DNA from: Phycisphaerae bacterium | Lineage (GTDB): Bacteria > Planctomycetota > Phycisphaerae > Sedimentisphaerales > Anaerobacaceae | Assembly: GCA_017993835.1 (NCBI GenBank) | Contig: JAGOLX010000002.1 | Coordinates: forward strand, 62,001 to 126,000 | Length of the DNA stretch: 64,000 bases | Direction: 5' to 3' | Shown: one piece after another, positions 47,698 to 56,175 of the stretch | Layout: every line of letters begins with the position of its first letter | How positions within the stretch are numbered: the stretch's first letter is position 1 | The notes under the pieces: model-generated | The model's database searches: none | Seen by the model: only the letters and a program-made list of their open reading frames with translations | Told to the model about the DNA's origin: nothing | Translations under genes and position numbers: made by a program

Positions 47698-48951
47698 TTA
47701 CCGACCGCCAATCAGATACCGCTGCGTGGCTCCCACGAGCACTTCTTCGAATTGGGCTGCCAGGCGATTGCGGTCGAATTCCCGCTCGGCGAGCGCCCGG
47801 GCGTTCGCACCCATTCGTTTGCACAGATTGGGTTCGTTTGCCAACTTGACCAACGCGTCGGCCAGCGTCTCCGGCCGGACCGGATCGACGCGCAGGCCGC
47901 ACTCGTTGTGCTCGACCGTCTCCCCAAGCCAGCCCCCGACGTTGATGAGCACGGGCTTGCCCGCCGCCAGGGCGTCGAACATCTTGTTGGGCGACCATGT
48001 CTGTTCCTTCGCTGCACGGTAGATCGTCAGGCAAGCGTCGCAGCCGGCTACGATCCTCGCGATCTGGTCCTTGTCGGGCACCAGATCGCTGAACACGACA
48101 TTGGCGAGCTTGCTGCGATGGACCATCGCCTCCAGTTTGCGCCTCCTGCCGCCGTCGCCGTGGAGGACGATCACGATGCCCTTGTTCTTCCGGTCGGCCA
48201 GGATCTTGGCGGCTTCGATTACGTACTCCAGGCCATTCGCCATGCCCATTGCTCCGAAGTAGATGGCAGCAAACCGCTTGCCCAAGCCCAGCTTCTCGCG
48301 GGAGGGTGTGCCGTCCAGGTCCGGCCTGAACAGGTCGAGATCGCTGGCGTTCGGTATCACCGTGATCTTCTCCTCGTCGATCCCGGCCTGCACAATGCCC
48401 TGCTTGATCCCGGGAGACAGGGCAATAATGTGATTAGCGTCACGATAGATGTGGCGTGCTGCCCGTTTCATCAGGCCTATCGCGACTGGGTTGTGAAGGG
48501 CGCCCACATTGACGAGAGCCTCCGGCCAGAGGTCCCGCACTTCAAACACGAAGGGCATGCCGAAGTGCCGTCCCAGGGCTGCCCCCACCCAGCCCGCGGT
48601 CAGCGGGGTGTGCGTAGCAAAGACGACGTGCGGCGGGATCTCGTCCTTGCCTGCCCGCACGGCTGCTTGGCAGAATCCCCAGAACTTGAGCATCCGCCGC
48701 AGGCCGCCCATGCGGGTGCCCATGTACGGATCGTTATACCCGCCGGCGACAGACAGGATGCGAATCCCGTCCACCTCGTATTGGCCGTCCTTTCCGTCCG
48801 GACCCAGCGGGAATTCAGTGTTGGCCACGCCGGAGGTGATCATCGTCACTTCGTGGCCCTTGCCGGCCAAGTAGCGACCGAACTCATACGATCTCGTCCC
48901 GGTTCGGCCCTTGCGGGAAGCGAAGTACTGGTGAATGTACAGTATCCTCAT
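47698..48951 (-). CDS. Glycosyltransferase family 4 (WbuB-like)
   Basis: 417 residues from the ATG at 48951. ILYIHQYFASRKGRTGTRSY and FEVRDLWPEALVNVGAL mark a WbuB-like GT4; donor site AIYFGAMGMANGLEYVIEAA and SPNKMFDALAAGKPVLINVGG. Paralogue of the enzyme at 45.3 kb. Faces the divergent gene at 49152 across 200 bp. Confidence 0.88.
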   Translation of the reverse strand: MRILYIHQYFASRKGRTGTRSYEFGRYLAGKGHEVTMITSGVANTEFPLGPDGKDGQYEVDGIRILSVAGGYNDPYMGTRMGGLRRMLKFWGFCQAAVRAGKDEIPPHVVFATHTPLTAGWVGAALGRHFGMPFVFEVRDLWPEALVNVGALHNPVAIGLMKRAARHIYRDANHIIALSPGIKQGIVQAGIDEEKITVIPNASDLDLFRPDLDGTPSREKLGLGKRFAAIYFGAMGMANGLEYVIEAAKILADRKNKGIVIVLHGDGGRRRKLEAMVHRSKLANVVFSDLVPDKDQIARIVAGCDACLTIYRAAKEQTWSPNKMFDALAAGKPVLINVGGWLGETVEHNECGLRVDPVRPETLADALVKLANEPNLCKRMGANARALAEREFDRNRLAAQFEEVLVGATQRYLIGGR

Positions 48952-49151
48952 GCGTGCCAATCCAGAAAAAAGAGACTGTGCTCACTTCTGTGCTTGTCTA
49001 GGCTGTGTATCTTAGCTATACTTCCGCACCAAACGTGCTGGCGCATCCGGCCTGGAAGACCGAACGCGATCGCAGGATGCTTCGCAGCACATGTTCAGAC
49101 AACGTCGCCCGATGCGTGGGCTGTTGTGAAACCGCAGGGAGGGTTTTGGAA

Positions 49152-50510
49152 ATGAGCCACTGGGCGTCCAGGGTACGGATATGGCCCGGGCTTGTCACGG
49201 GGGTAATCGTCGGCATCTGCTGTGTCCTCGCCTTGAACCTGCCAGCCGACGCAGGCGAGCAGGACGACGGAGATTCGCTGCCTGCGCTGAATCCGGCGTA
49301 TGCACCGCTGGCGCTGGAGAACCGCCCCTTGCTTCTTGCTCGCTTGATCGCGGCCTTCGAGCGGGACCTCGCAATCCTCGACGCGGCCAACGAGGACCGG
49401 GACCTCAGCGACGCGATGACCCTCTACCACATGCGACGCGAACTCCAGGCTTGCATCGACATGTGGCGTGCGACCGACAGCGTCGCGTGTCTGGACCGTG
49501 CGATGATCCTCGTGCTCTATGCCATCGCGGCGGCCGAGGGGAACCTCCGACCCCTGGTCTGGCACGGTCAGTCACGGGGCCGCTGGCCTTGCTTCTATCT
49601 GGACTCGGTCGCGAAGGAGACCGGGGGACACAACCAGCTCTGCGACTTCCAGGGCGCTGCCGGGTTCCTCATGGTGGCCAGGCTCCTGGACGAGCTCGAT
49701 GTGCCCGAGGCGTCGCAGATCGCTGATTTCGTCGAGCGGGACATCGTCGGCAAGTGGCTGCAATACAACCCGTCGATTGGCCGACAGCACCTGACCGGTC
49801 CGGATTCCTGCAAGTACCTCCTGCTCGTTCTAAACTCCGGGCGCGACGTGCGGGAGCACTTCGCCTGCATCTGCCTGGACCTCCACGCGATGGGATGCGA
49901 CGACTACCCCTACGAGGAGTGGGCGAAGCTCCTCGTGGATCTGTATCTGACCCTTCGCAGCGATCCAAGCCAGCTCGCGCCGTGCGAGGACCGGATGCCC
50001 GAGCAAATCCCCGAGGATTGGGGATTGACCGTCGTCGTGGGCGACGACGGCGTCACTTGGCTGTCCATTCCGGATTTCGACCCGAATAGCCCGACCGGTG
50101 TGCTGGACACGTCGCACGCCAATCGCACTGCATGGCTTGCGGCCAAGGCCTACGACGAAGGGCTGATCGATCAGACCATCATGGACGGTCTAGCCAATAC
50201 GCTCTACTATCGGATCTGGGCGCCCGAGAAGGGGCCACTCTACTTCAACAACTACGTTGATGGAAGCGATGGCCCGCTTGACGGCCTCGAGGCCGGGCGG
50301 GGCGGCAACCTCTGGTTCGGCTGGCATCGACTGGCCGCCTGCGACGCGAACATCGAGGAACTGTTCCTCTCCATCGCCTACGACCTCACCAATGGCGGTC
50401 CCAACCTGCCCGACGGCGCGCAGAACAAGACGATGAAGGAAGCGCCGCCGTGCTTCGAGGCCTGGGCCGCGAGGCTCCTCTCGACCGCCCCGACCTGCAC
50501 GTTCCCGTGA
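49152..50510 (+). CDS. Secreted protein of unknown function in the EPS locus
   Basis: 452 residues from the ATG at 49152 (GGGAGGG 8 nt upstream). N-terminal membrane/signal segment (PGLVTGVIVGICCVLALNLP). The body is helical with repeated hairpin pairs (LLLARLIAAFERDLAILDAA, AMILVLYAIAAAEGN, GAAGFLMVARLLDEL, DTSHANRTAWLAAKAYDEGL, RGGNLWFGWHRLAAC), suggesting an alpha/alpha barrel like those of polysaccharide lyases or GH-type hydrolases. No family was recognised. It is the only plus-strand gene among the EPS genes, so a polymer-trimming role is a guess. Confidence 0.6.
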   Translation: MSHWASRVRIWPGLVTGVIVGICCVLALNLPADAGEQDDGDSLPALNPAYAPLALENRPLLLARLIAAFERDLAILDAANEDRDLSDAMTLYHMRRELQACIDMWRATDSVACLDRAMILVLYAIAAAEGNLRPLVWHGQSRGRWPCFYLDSVAKETGGHNQLCDFQGAAGFLMVARLLDELDVPEASQIADFVERDIVGKWLQYNPSIGRQHLTGPDSCKYLLLVLNSGRDVREHFACICLDLHAMGCDDYPYEEWAKLLVDLYLTLRSDPSQLAPCEDRMPEQIPEDWGLTVVVGDDGVTWLSIPDFDPNSPTGVLDTSHANRTAWLAAKAYDEGLIDQTIMDGLANTLYYRIWAPEKGPLYFNNYVDGSDGPLDGLEAGRGGNLWFGWHRLAACDANIEELFLSIAYDLTNGGPNLPDGAQNKTMKEAPPCFEAWAARLLSTAPTCTFP

Positions 50511-50587
50511 CAGGAGAGTATCCCTCTGGGGTGGATGACCGTCCTTGCGGCTACTCACGTGACGACGAGGCACCGGCCAGACACTGT

Positions 50588-50671
50588 CATTCCCGCGTCA
50601 AGCAGGAATCCAGTAGCTGTGGTGTGCGACAAATCCCAGGAAGTGGATTCCCGCGTTCGCGGGAATGACAA
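50588..50671. repeat. 84-bp palindromic repeat (ATTCCCGCG type)
   Basis: The left end GTCATTCCCGCGTCAAGCAG GAATCCA and right end TGGATTCCCGCGTTCGCGGG AATGAC are imperfect complements. They resemble widely distributed ATTCCCGCG..GCGGGAAT dyads such as Neisseria dRS3-type repeats. A second hairpin AGGGG..CCCCT follows at about 50678. The rest of the 333-bp gap 50511-50843 shows no gene. Confidence 0.7.
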
Positions 50672-50843
50672 TTCAGGGGCTCCGTGAACCCCTGTTGTGC
50701 CCGCGCAGATATGGACATACACCCATCCGGGTGGCTTCTCACGACCGCGAGCGAGAACCCCCGCTGTTGCTCAGGATGACCGGTTGGCCACTTTCTTCGT
50801 GAAGTCCGGTCGTGCTCCAACGACCAGCAGGATCCTGGACATG

Positions 50844-52001
50844 TCACCGTTCTCCTTCCGGGTTGAGTACCTGGTCGTAGATCCACAACAGCCGCTCGCT
50901 CTCTTTCTCCCAGTTGTATTTCTCCAGGACGGCGCGACGACCTCGCTGTCCCATTTCCCGGGCTTCCTCCGGGTGCTCGATCAGGTGCTCCATAGCCTGA
51001 GCGATCTGGTCGGGCCTCGACGGATCGACGAGAATCCCGCAGCGATCGGGCTCCACGACCTCCCGATAGAGCGGGAAGTCCGATGCGATGACGGGCAGGC
51101 CCACGAGCATGTAGTCGAACAGTTTGTTCGGAAGGCAGCTCGTGTTGTTCGAGTAGGGCAGGTAGGTGATGACCCCCATCGACGCCTGCGAGGAGAGACG
51201 CTCTTTCTCGTCGTAGGGCACCCAGGCCATGAACTTCACGTTTGCCTCGACGCCAAGACGGGCGGCCAGGTCCTTCAGCTCCCGCTCGAACGACTTTGGA
51301 TGGTACACTCCGACCAGTGAGAGTTCCCAACTCGGGTGCTTCTTCGCTACGAGACTGAAAGCCTCGATTACCTGGACGAGCCCGCGAATTGGTGACATCC
51401 CGCCCAGGAAGATGATCTTCTCCTGCGGGTCCCTTCTGAATGCCTCAGACAGTTCGACGATCGGGTAGTTCTCGATCCGCCCCGAGCGGACCTTCATCCT
51501 CTGATAGCGGGCGCCCACGACTGGCGTAGTGTAGATCACATAGTCGAAGAATCGGACCACCGCGCGCTCGAAAACGTCGAAGGATCTGCTAATCACCCAG
51601 CGAAGCGGCTTGGCGAGGTAGTATTTGTCGCGGATCGCATTCGGGTAGTGCTCGTGGACGTCCCAGATCACCTTCTTGCCACGCAGCTTCAGGAGCAGGC
51701 CCGCGACGATCAGCTCGGGATCGTGGAAATGGTAGACGTCCGCGTTCTCCTGGACCGCCAGGCGATAGAGCCGCCAGAGGACCTTCGTCATCCGCTGGAG
51801 CCGGTTCCTCGGCTCTGCCAACGGCACGACGCGGACGCCTCCCACGGTCTGTTCCTTGTCGTGTCGGGCGATGAGCACCACGTCGTAGCCGGCCTTCGCC
51901 AGACTGCGAGCCTCCTTGTGGAAGACCCGCCCGTCGAACGGGATATGGACCGAGGTCAACACGCAGACCTTGGCTCGTCGCGTTTTCGATGTCTCTGTCA
52001 T
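50844..52001 (-). CDS. Glycosyltransferase family 4
   Basis: 385 residues. GT-B enzyme: CVLTSVHIPFDGRVFHKEAR, YHFHDPELIVAGLLLKLRGK, WDVHEHYPN, donor loop IIFLGGMSPIRGLVQVIEAF and SCLPNKLFDYMLVGLPVIAS. Start overlaps the upstream glycosyltransferase stop by 4 bp (ATGA), indicating coupling. EPS assembly in the cytoplasm. Confidence 0.88.
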   Translation of the reverse strand: MTETSKTRRAKVCVLTSVHIPFDGRVFHKEARSLAKAGYDVVLIARHDKEQTVGGVRVVPLAEPRNRLQRMTKVLWRLYRLAVQENADVYHFHDPELIVAGLLLKLRGKKVIWDVHEHYPNAIRDKYYLAKPLRWVISRSFDVFERAVVRFFDYVIYTTPVVGARYQRMKVRSGRIENYPIVELSEAFRRDPQEKIIFLGGMSPIRGLVQVIEAFSLVAKKHPSWELSLVGVYHPKSFERELKDLAARLGVEANVKFMAWVPYDEKERLSSQASMGVITYLPYSNNTSCLPNKLFDYMLVGLPVIASDFPLYREVVEPDRCGILVDPSRPDQIAQAMEHLIEHPEEAREMGQRGRRAVLEKYNWEKESERLLWIYDQVLNPEGER

Positions 52002-53227
52002 CGAAATGGTGTCCGCCCCTTGGCCAGGGATTTCAGGGCCTCGGCAAATCGTTCCGCGTTGCGCTCGGAGTCGAAGGCTTCGCGAGCGTGCGCCAGGCCC
52101 GCGCGACCGGCGGCCATGCGAAAGGCCTCGTCGTCAATCATCCGCTCGATCGCGTCGCGAAGCTGCTCGGAGTTCTTTGCTTCGACCAGCAGGCCGGTCT
52201 GCCCATCGATCACTGCCTCGGGGATGCCGCCTACGCGGGTCGCCACGACAGGCAGGCCGCAATTCATCGCTTCCAGCACCGCCTGGGGCAATCCCTCGCT
52301 GTGCGACGGCAGGACCAGGAAATCGGATGCCTGCAAGAACAGCGGCACCTCCTCTGGCGGGACGTTGCCCGCCAGGACGACGGAGTCCTCTCGCCCCACG
52401 CGGCTCGCGAGGCCAGCCAGTCGATCTCGCGCGGGACCATCCCCGACGCAGACAAGCCGCAGACGCGAGTACCTGTTTAACAGCGGCTCCATTGCAGCCG
52501 CCAGCTCGCCCATTCCCTTGGTCTCGACCAACCCGCCGACATAGATCGCTACGATGTTCTCCGCGGGCCAGCCAAGCCGGGCGCGTACCCGGCCGTTGTC
52601 GTCGGCCGGCGCGAATTGCGTCGTGTCCCGGCTCAAGCGGATGCACAGCGGCTCTCGACGGCATTTGCCTGTCTGGGCCAGTTCCGCACAGACAGACTCG
52701 CTGACGCCGACGGGCAGATCGACCTGCTCCAGCGTGTCGCAGAGCCGTCGCCACAGGACCGGCATCCGGTCCGGGTACACCATCACGTCGCTGCCCACTG
52801 CCAGGCTCACGACGGGCAAGTGCAACTCCTTGCCCACGACCGCCGCAGCTTCCGCATCCGGGAGCATGGAGACGCCCATCACCAGGTCGAACGGCCTCTG
52901 GCCGTGCCACTGCCGGGCCGCAGGCAGCAGGCTGCGAGCCATCGACCCGCCCTCGAGTCGCCGAAACCCGAATCCAGGCGGTCGCAGATAGGCGACGGGT
53001 CTTGCCTGAAGCCCGTAGGGCGCGACCAGCGGATTCGCGGGCCCGTATTTCCGCCATCGCGGAACATGGTGAAGAGGCCACGGCGTCCACGGCCGACCGA
53101 CGAGAAACGAGGTCTCGATCCCGTGCTTGCGGAGAACCTGTGCCTCGCGGCAAATGAAGACCCCGTGCCGCCGCAAGAACGCGGAGGGAAACATATGGCT
53201 GATTGCCAGTAGCCGCAGCGTCTGCAT
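51998..53227 (-). CDS. Glycosyltransferase family 4
   Basis: 409 residues. LLAISHMFPSAFLRRHGVFI at the N-terminus; donor-site AIYVGGLVETKGMGELAAAM, VGDGPARDRL, then SHSEGLPQAVLEAMNCGLPV and GLLVE, as in GT4 retaining enzymes. It is preceded by the R5 palindrome that separates it from the ligase gene, so its own translation signal is weak. Confidence 0.88.
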   Translation of the reverse strand: MQTLRLLAISHMFPSAFLRRHGVFICREAQVLRKHGIETSFLVGRPWTPWPLHHVPRWRKYGPANPLVAPYGLQARPVAYLRPPGFGFRRLEGGSMARSLLPAARQWHGQRPFDLVMGVSMLPDAEAAAVVGKELHLPVVSLAVGSDVMVYPDRMPVLWRRLCDTLEQVDLPVGVSESVCAELAQTGKCRREPLCIRLSRDTTQFAPADDNGRVRARLGWPAENIVAIYVGGLVETKGMGELAAAMEPLLNRYSRLRLVCVGDGPARDRLAGLASRVGREDSVVLAGNVPPEEVPLFLQASDFLVLPSHSEGLPQAVLEAMNCGLPVVATRVGGIPEAVIDGQTGLLVEAKNSEQLRDAIERMIDDEAFRMAAGRAGLAHAREAFDSERNAERFAEALKSLAKGRTPFR

Positions 53228-53234
53228 TCTCAGT

Positions 53235-53392
53235 CAAGCACGAAGCACGAATATCGAAATCCGAAACAAATCCAAAGCCCGAAATCCAAATGACGGAAAC
53301 GCTGCCGCCAGCGGCGAGCCCGGTTTGGAATTTCGGATTTCGATCATTCGTATTTGTTTCGGATTTCGAAATTCGAATTTCGGATTTCTTCA
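53235..53392. repeat. R5 AT-rich palindromic repeat
   Basis: CGAAATCCGAAACAAAT (53255-53271) is perfectly complementary to ATTTGTTTCGGATTTCG (53352-53368). Inner blocks GAAATCCAAA and TTTGGAATTTC also nearly pair, around a central GCCGC-CA-GCGGC hairpin. The right arm encodes the C-terminus of the ligase. Confidence 0.8.
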
Positions 53393-54828
53393 TCTGCGGA
53401 AGTCTCGCCGACTCCCGTCTCTTCGATCCGTTCTTCTCCTGGCTCGGTGTGCCACCAGGCAATCCGCTCGGCCGCCAGGACGAAGGCCAGAAAGACCCAG
53501 TAGTATTTTGCGGAGACCTGCTTGATGTTGAGTCCCATCACGAGTAGGAACGTGAGCACGGCCCGGGCGTACAGCTTCTCGACAGTCAGAGGGGTTCGCC
53601 TGACGGTCCGCATCAGCAGGACGACGAAAGCGGTGAAGAGGATCGCGCCGGGCACGCCGTAGACGCCGAGCGAGAAGATCAGATCGTTGTGCGGCCAGAT
53701 CGCGCTGCCCGACCGCTCGAACCAGCTCCAGTAGCCCGTCCCCATCGGCCAGACCAGCACCGCGTCCAGGGCGTTGCGGACCGCCGACATGCGGAACTCC
53801 AGCGCCTGTTTGGCCCGCCCGACGTCCGTCAGGCGTTGCAGGACGGAACCCTCGACGCCCTGTTGCTGGATCAGTACGCCCGCGGAGGCGGAGGCAACGA
53901 CGATGGCGATTAGCAGCAGAGCCGCCAGCGCAGGTCGGCGAAGCACCTGGCGCACGAACAACAAGGGCGAGAGCATCGTGAAGGCCAGTGCGACCAGCCC
54001 GCCACGAGAGCCCGTCCGGATCATCATGAGCGGCAGGAACAGAAGGGCGACGAAGTAGACCGCCCGCCACAGGAGGTTGCGGTCCCGTGCGAAGAGGTAG
54101 ATCGCCGACAGAAACGCGATAGCGATGAGCGCCGAGAGCATGTTGGCGTCGATGGCTCGTCCGAGCGTCGCGGCGTACCTCGCGTCCCGCGTCTCCTGCA
54201 TCGCGCGAATGGCTTGGCCCGACTTGATCGCGAGCATGATGGAGCCCACCGTGCCCAGGACGTACGACCGCAACGCCCAACGGAAGGCGCCCTCGTGGTT
54301 CGTTTCGAGGATCCAGTACACGATCAGGATGAGCACGACGAGCTGGAACTGCGTGAATGCCCGGATCATCTCCCAGGTGAGGTTGGGTTGCGTCAGGGAC
54401 GTGATGCCGATCCAGACGCTCATGCCCGCCGCGACCCAGAGGGCCTTGTGCCGGACCCGCAGGCCCGGGCGGGTCAACAGCACGTTGACGAAGAAGGTAG
54501 CCGCCAGCGCCACGCCCACGCCGCGATCCAGACTGAAGGCCTCGCGGAACCCGACGCCCGCGCCGGTCGGGAGGACCAGCATCAGGATGCACAAGGCGAA
54601 CGTCGGCTTGACGACCATGCCCAAGAGGGTGGGAATCGCGATGACTGCCGCCCCCGCCAGTGTGTTCCTGGCCAGGAAGATGACGCCGAATCCGATGGCG
54701 CAGATCACCAGCCAAGCCGCCAGGAGCATGGCATTCATGGCCGGTGACAACTGGATATCGGACGTGCGGTCCCGCTGCTCGTGCAGCAGGCCGTCGTCGA
54801 TCAGCTCGTTGGCGTAGGCGGTGTACAT
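53344..54828 (-). CDS. O-antigen ligase/Wzy-type polymerase
   Basis: 494 residues with about 11 membrane helices. Wzy_C features: a long periplasmic loop (LQRLTDVGRAKQALEFRM, VLVWPMGTGYWSWFERSGSA) ending in the WPHND motif with a conserved His, typical of O-antigen ligases and polymerases, and MIRTGSRGGLVAL. It would polymerise or attach the repeat unit outside the membrane. The last about 15 residues (EIRNSNFEIRNKYE) are encoded by the R5 repeat. The start could be ATG 54828 or 54738. Confidence 0.85.
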   Translation of the reverse strand: MYTAYANELIDDGLLHEQRDRTSDIQLSPAMNAMLLAAWLVICAIGFGVIFLARNTLAGAAVIAIPTLLGMVVKPTFALCILMLVLPTGAGVGFREAFSLDRGVGVALAATFFVNVLLTRPGLRVRHKALWVAAGMSVWIGITSLTQPNLTWEMIRAFTQFQLVVLILIVYWILETNHEGAFRWALRSYVLGTVGSIMLAIKSGQAIRAMQETRDARYAATLGRAIDANMLSALIAIAFLSAIYLFARDRNLLWRAVYFVALLFLPLMMIRTGSRGGLVALAFTMLSPLLFVRQVLRRPALAALLLIAIVVASASAGVLIQQQGVEGSVLQRLTDVGRAKQALEFRMSAVRNALDAVLVWPMGTGYWSWFERSGSAIWPHNDLIFSLGVYGVPGAILFTAFVVLLMRTVRRTPLTVEKLYARAVLTFLLVMGLNIKQVSAKYYWVFLAFVLAAERIAWWHTEPGEERIEETGVGETSADEEIRNSNFEIRNKYE

Positions 54829-54870
54829 CGCAAGAGATATCGACGCGTCTCGGCCCGCTCGTTATCGTCG

Positions 54871-56175
54871 TCAGACAAGGGCTTCCGTCTGTGCCGGCGT
54901 CGAGGGGCCGCTCGATTTGCTGCGTCTGAGGGACTGGACGGCGCGAAAGAGCCGTCCGATGACGGCGTGGTTCCCGGACAGAGCGTATCGAGCCGCATAG
55001 AACTTCAGCGTGTTGATGTAGTCCTCGCGGGTCGGCTCCAACAGCGTCTGGTTGTACGTCGGCACGCTCCGACCGGCCCAGCGGAACACCCTCATGCGGG
55101 CCGGGAGCTTCCTCTTCTTGAACAGGGCATTTCCCTGGGGGGCCAGCAGTTCCCGGAGGCCAAGCTCCGATAACGCGATCGCTTCCTTCGATGCGGCGGC
55201 TTCAAGGAGTTCCTCCGCCTCCGGCGTCCGCGAGACGACGAAGGAACTGCCTGTCTTGTCGGTCCGCATCACCTCGGGAATCCAGGCGTCGCCGCAGGTC
55301 AGGTCGCTCAGTTCGCCCAGCATGTCGCTGCACAGCGTGCACCGTCGGAGCGAGTGGGGGCTCAGCTCGCTGAAGTACTCGTCGAGCGGGATCGTTCGCT
55401 CGGTCCCATCCGTGAGCCGGATCGACATGCTGCCGGGCCAGCCGCGACCGCGGTACTGGAGAGATTCCACCTCCGTGGCCCGGATGCCGCGTATTCGCAG
55501 GATGCGCTCGGTGCCGCGGAAGCTGTAGTCCAGGCTGCATGGAATGGCGATCCGATATCGAATCCGCTCCTTGAGCGTGGGGATGTGTTGTTCGGCCTTG
55601 CGGATACCCTGAATGTGGCAGGGCAATCCCACCACCGCAAATCGACCGCGCGTGTGGAGGATTTCCTCCAGGGCCGCCCCGGCGGCGACCGGGCAGTACT
55701 TCGACCCCGCGGCCGAGAGGATTTCGGTCCTGGTCCGTGCGATGAACGGTTCCGGGCGGAGCGGATTGCCCTGCTGCATCCGTGTGACCAGCGCGCCGTC
55801 GATCAGGCCCTCTTCGAGCGCGAAGATCAGCAGGGCGCTGACCATTCCGCCGGAAGCGCAGGCGTAGCGAAGGTCCGTATCGCTTGCGTGGCCGATGTAG
55901 CAGGCCAGGTATCGGCCCAGCGCGATGTCCTGGGGGATCTCGTGCCCGAACAGCGAGTCATCGAGCGCCTGGAAATCGACGCCGTGTCCGGGACATACCT
56001 TGTAGCAGAGCCCGCAACGCATGCATCGCGTCGTGTCCAGACGAGGCTGGTAGCAGCCTTTCCTTTTGTTCACCATCATCTCGATGGCCTCTTGCGGGCA
56101 GATGCCCGCGCAGGTGCCGCAGCCGGTGCACAGTTTGCGTTGGACCACCGACTCGATTGTCACGTCGTTCTTCAC
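54871..56175 (-). CDS. Coenzyme F420 hydrogenase/dehydrogenase beta-subunit-like protein
   Basis: 434 residues from GTG at 56175, overlapping the pyruvyl transferase stop (GTGA). Two 4Fe-4S motifs: CTGCGTCAGICP and CMRCGLCYKVCP. Then FrhB_FdhB N- and C-terminal domains (YACASGGMVSALLIFALEEG, AAGSKYCPVAAG, VVGLPCHIQGIRKAE, CTLCSDMLGELSDLTCGDAW). Such proteins often sit beside polysaccharide pyruvyl transferases in EPS loci; the redox reaction there is not known. Confidence 0.85.
   Translation of the reverse strand: MKNDVTIESVVQRKLCTGCGTCAGICPQEAIEMMVNKRKGCYQPRLDTTRCMRCGLCYKVCPGHGVDFQALDDSLFGHEIPQDIALGRYLACYIGHASDTDLRYACASGGMVSALLIFALEEGLIDGALVTRMQQGNPLRPEPFIARTRTEILSAAGSKYCPVAAGAALEEILHTRGRFAVVGLPCHIQGIRKAEQHIPTLKERIRYRIAIPCSLDYSFRGTERILRIRGIRATEVESLQYRGRGWPGSMSIRLTDGTERTIPLDEYFSELSPHSLRRCTLCSDMLGELSDLTCGDAWIPEVMRTDKTGSSFVVSRTPEAEELLEAAASKEAIALSELGLRELLAPQGNALFKKRKLPARMRVFRWAGRSVPTYNQTLLEPTREDYINTLKFYAARYALSGNHAVIGRLFRAVQSLRRSKSSGPSTPAQTEALV

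Noticed and set aside
47600-48034. Long N-terminal extension of the DegT aminotransferase
   Set aside because: It runs out of frame through the upstream glycosyltransferase gene; the ATG at 47596 has a good ribosome site and the family N-terminus.
49152-50510. Assignment of the lone EPS-locus gene to a named lyase or glycosidase family
   Set aside because: The helical-hairpin pattern is suggestive only; no catalytic motif was recognised.
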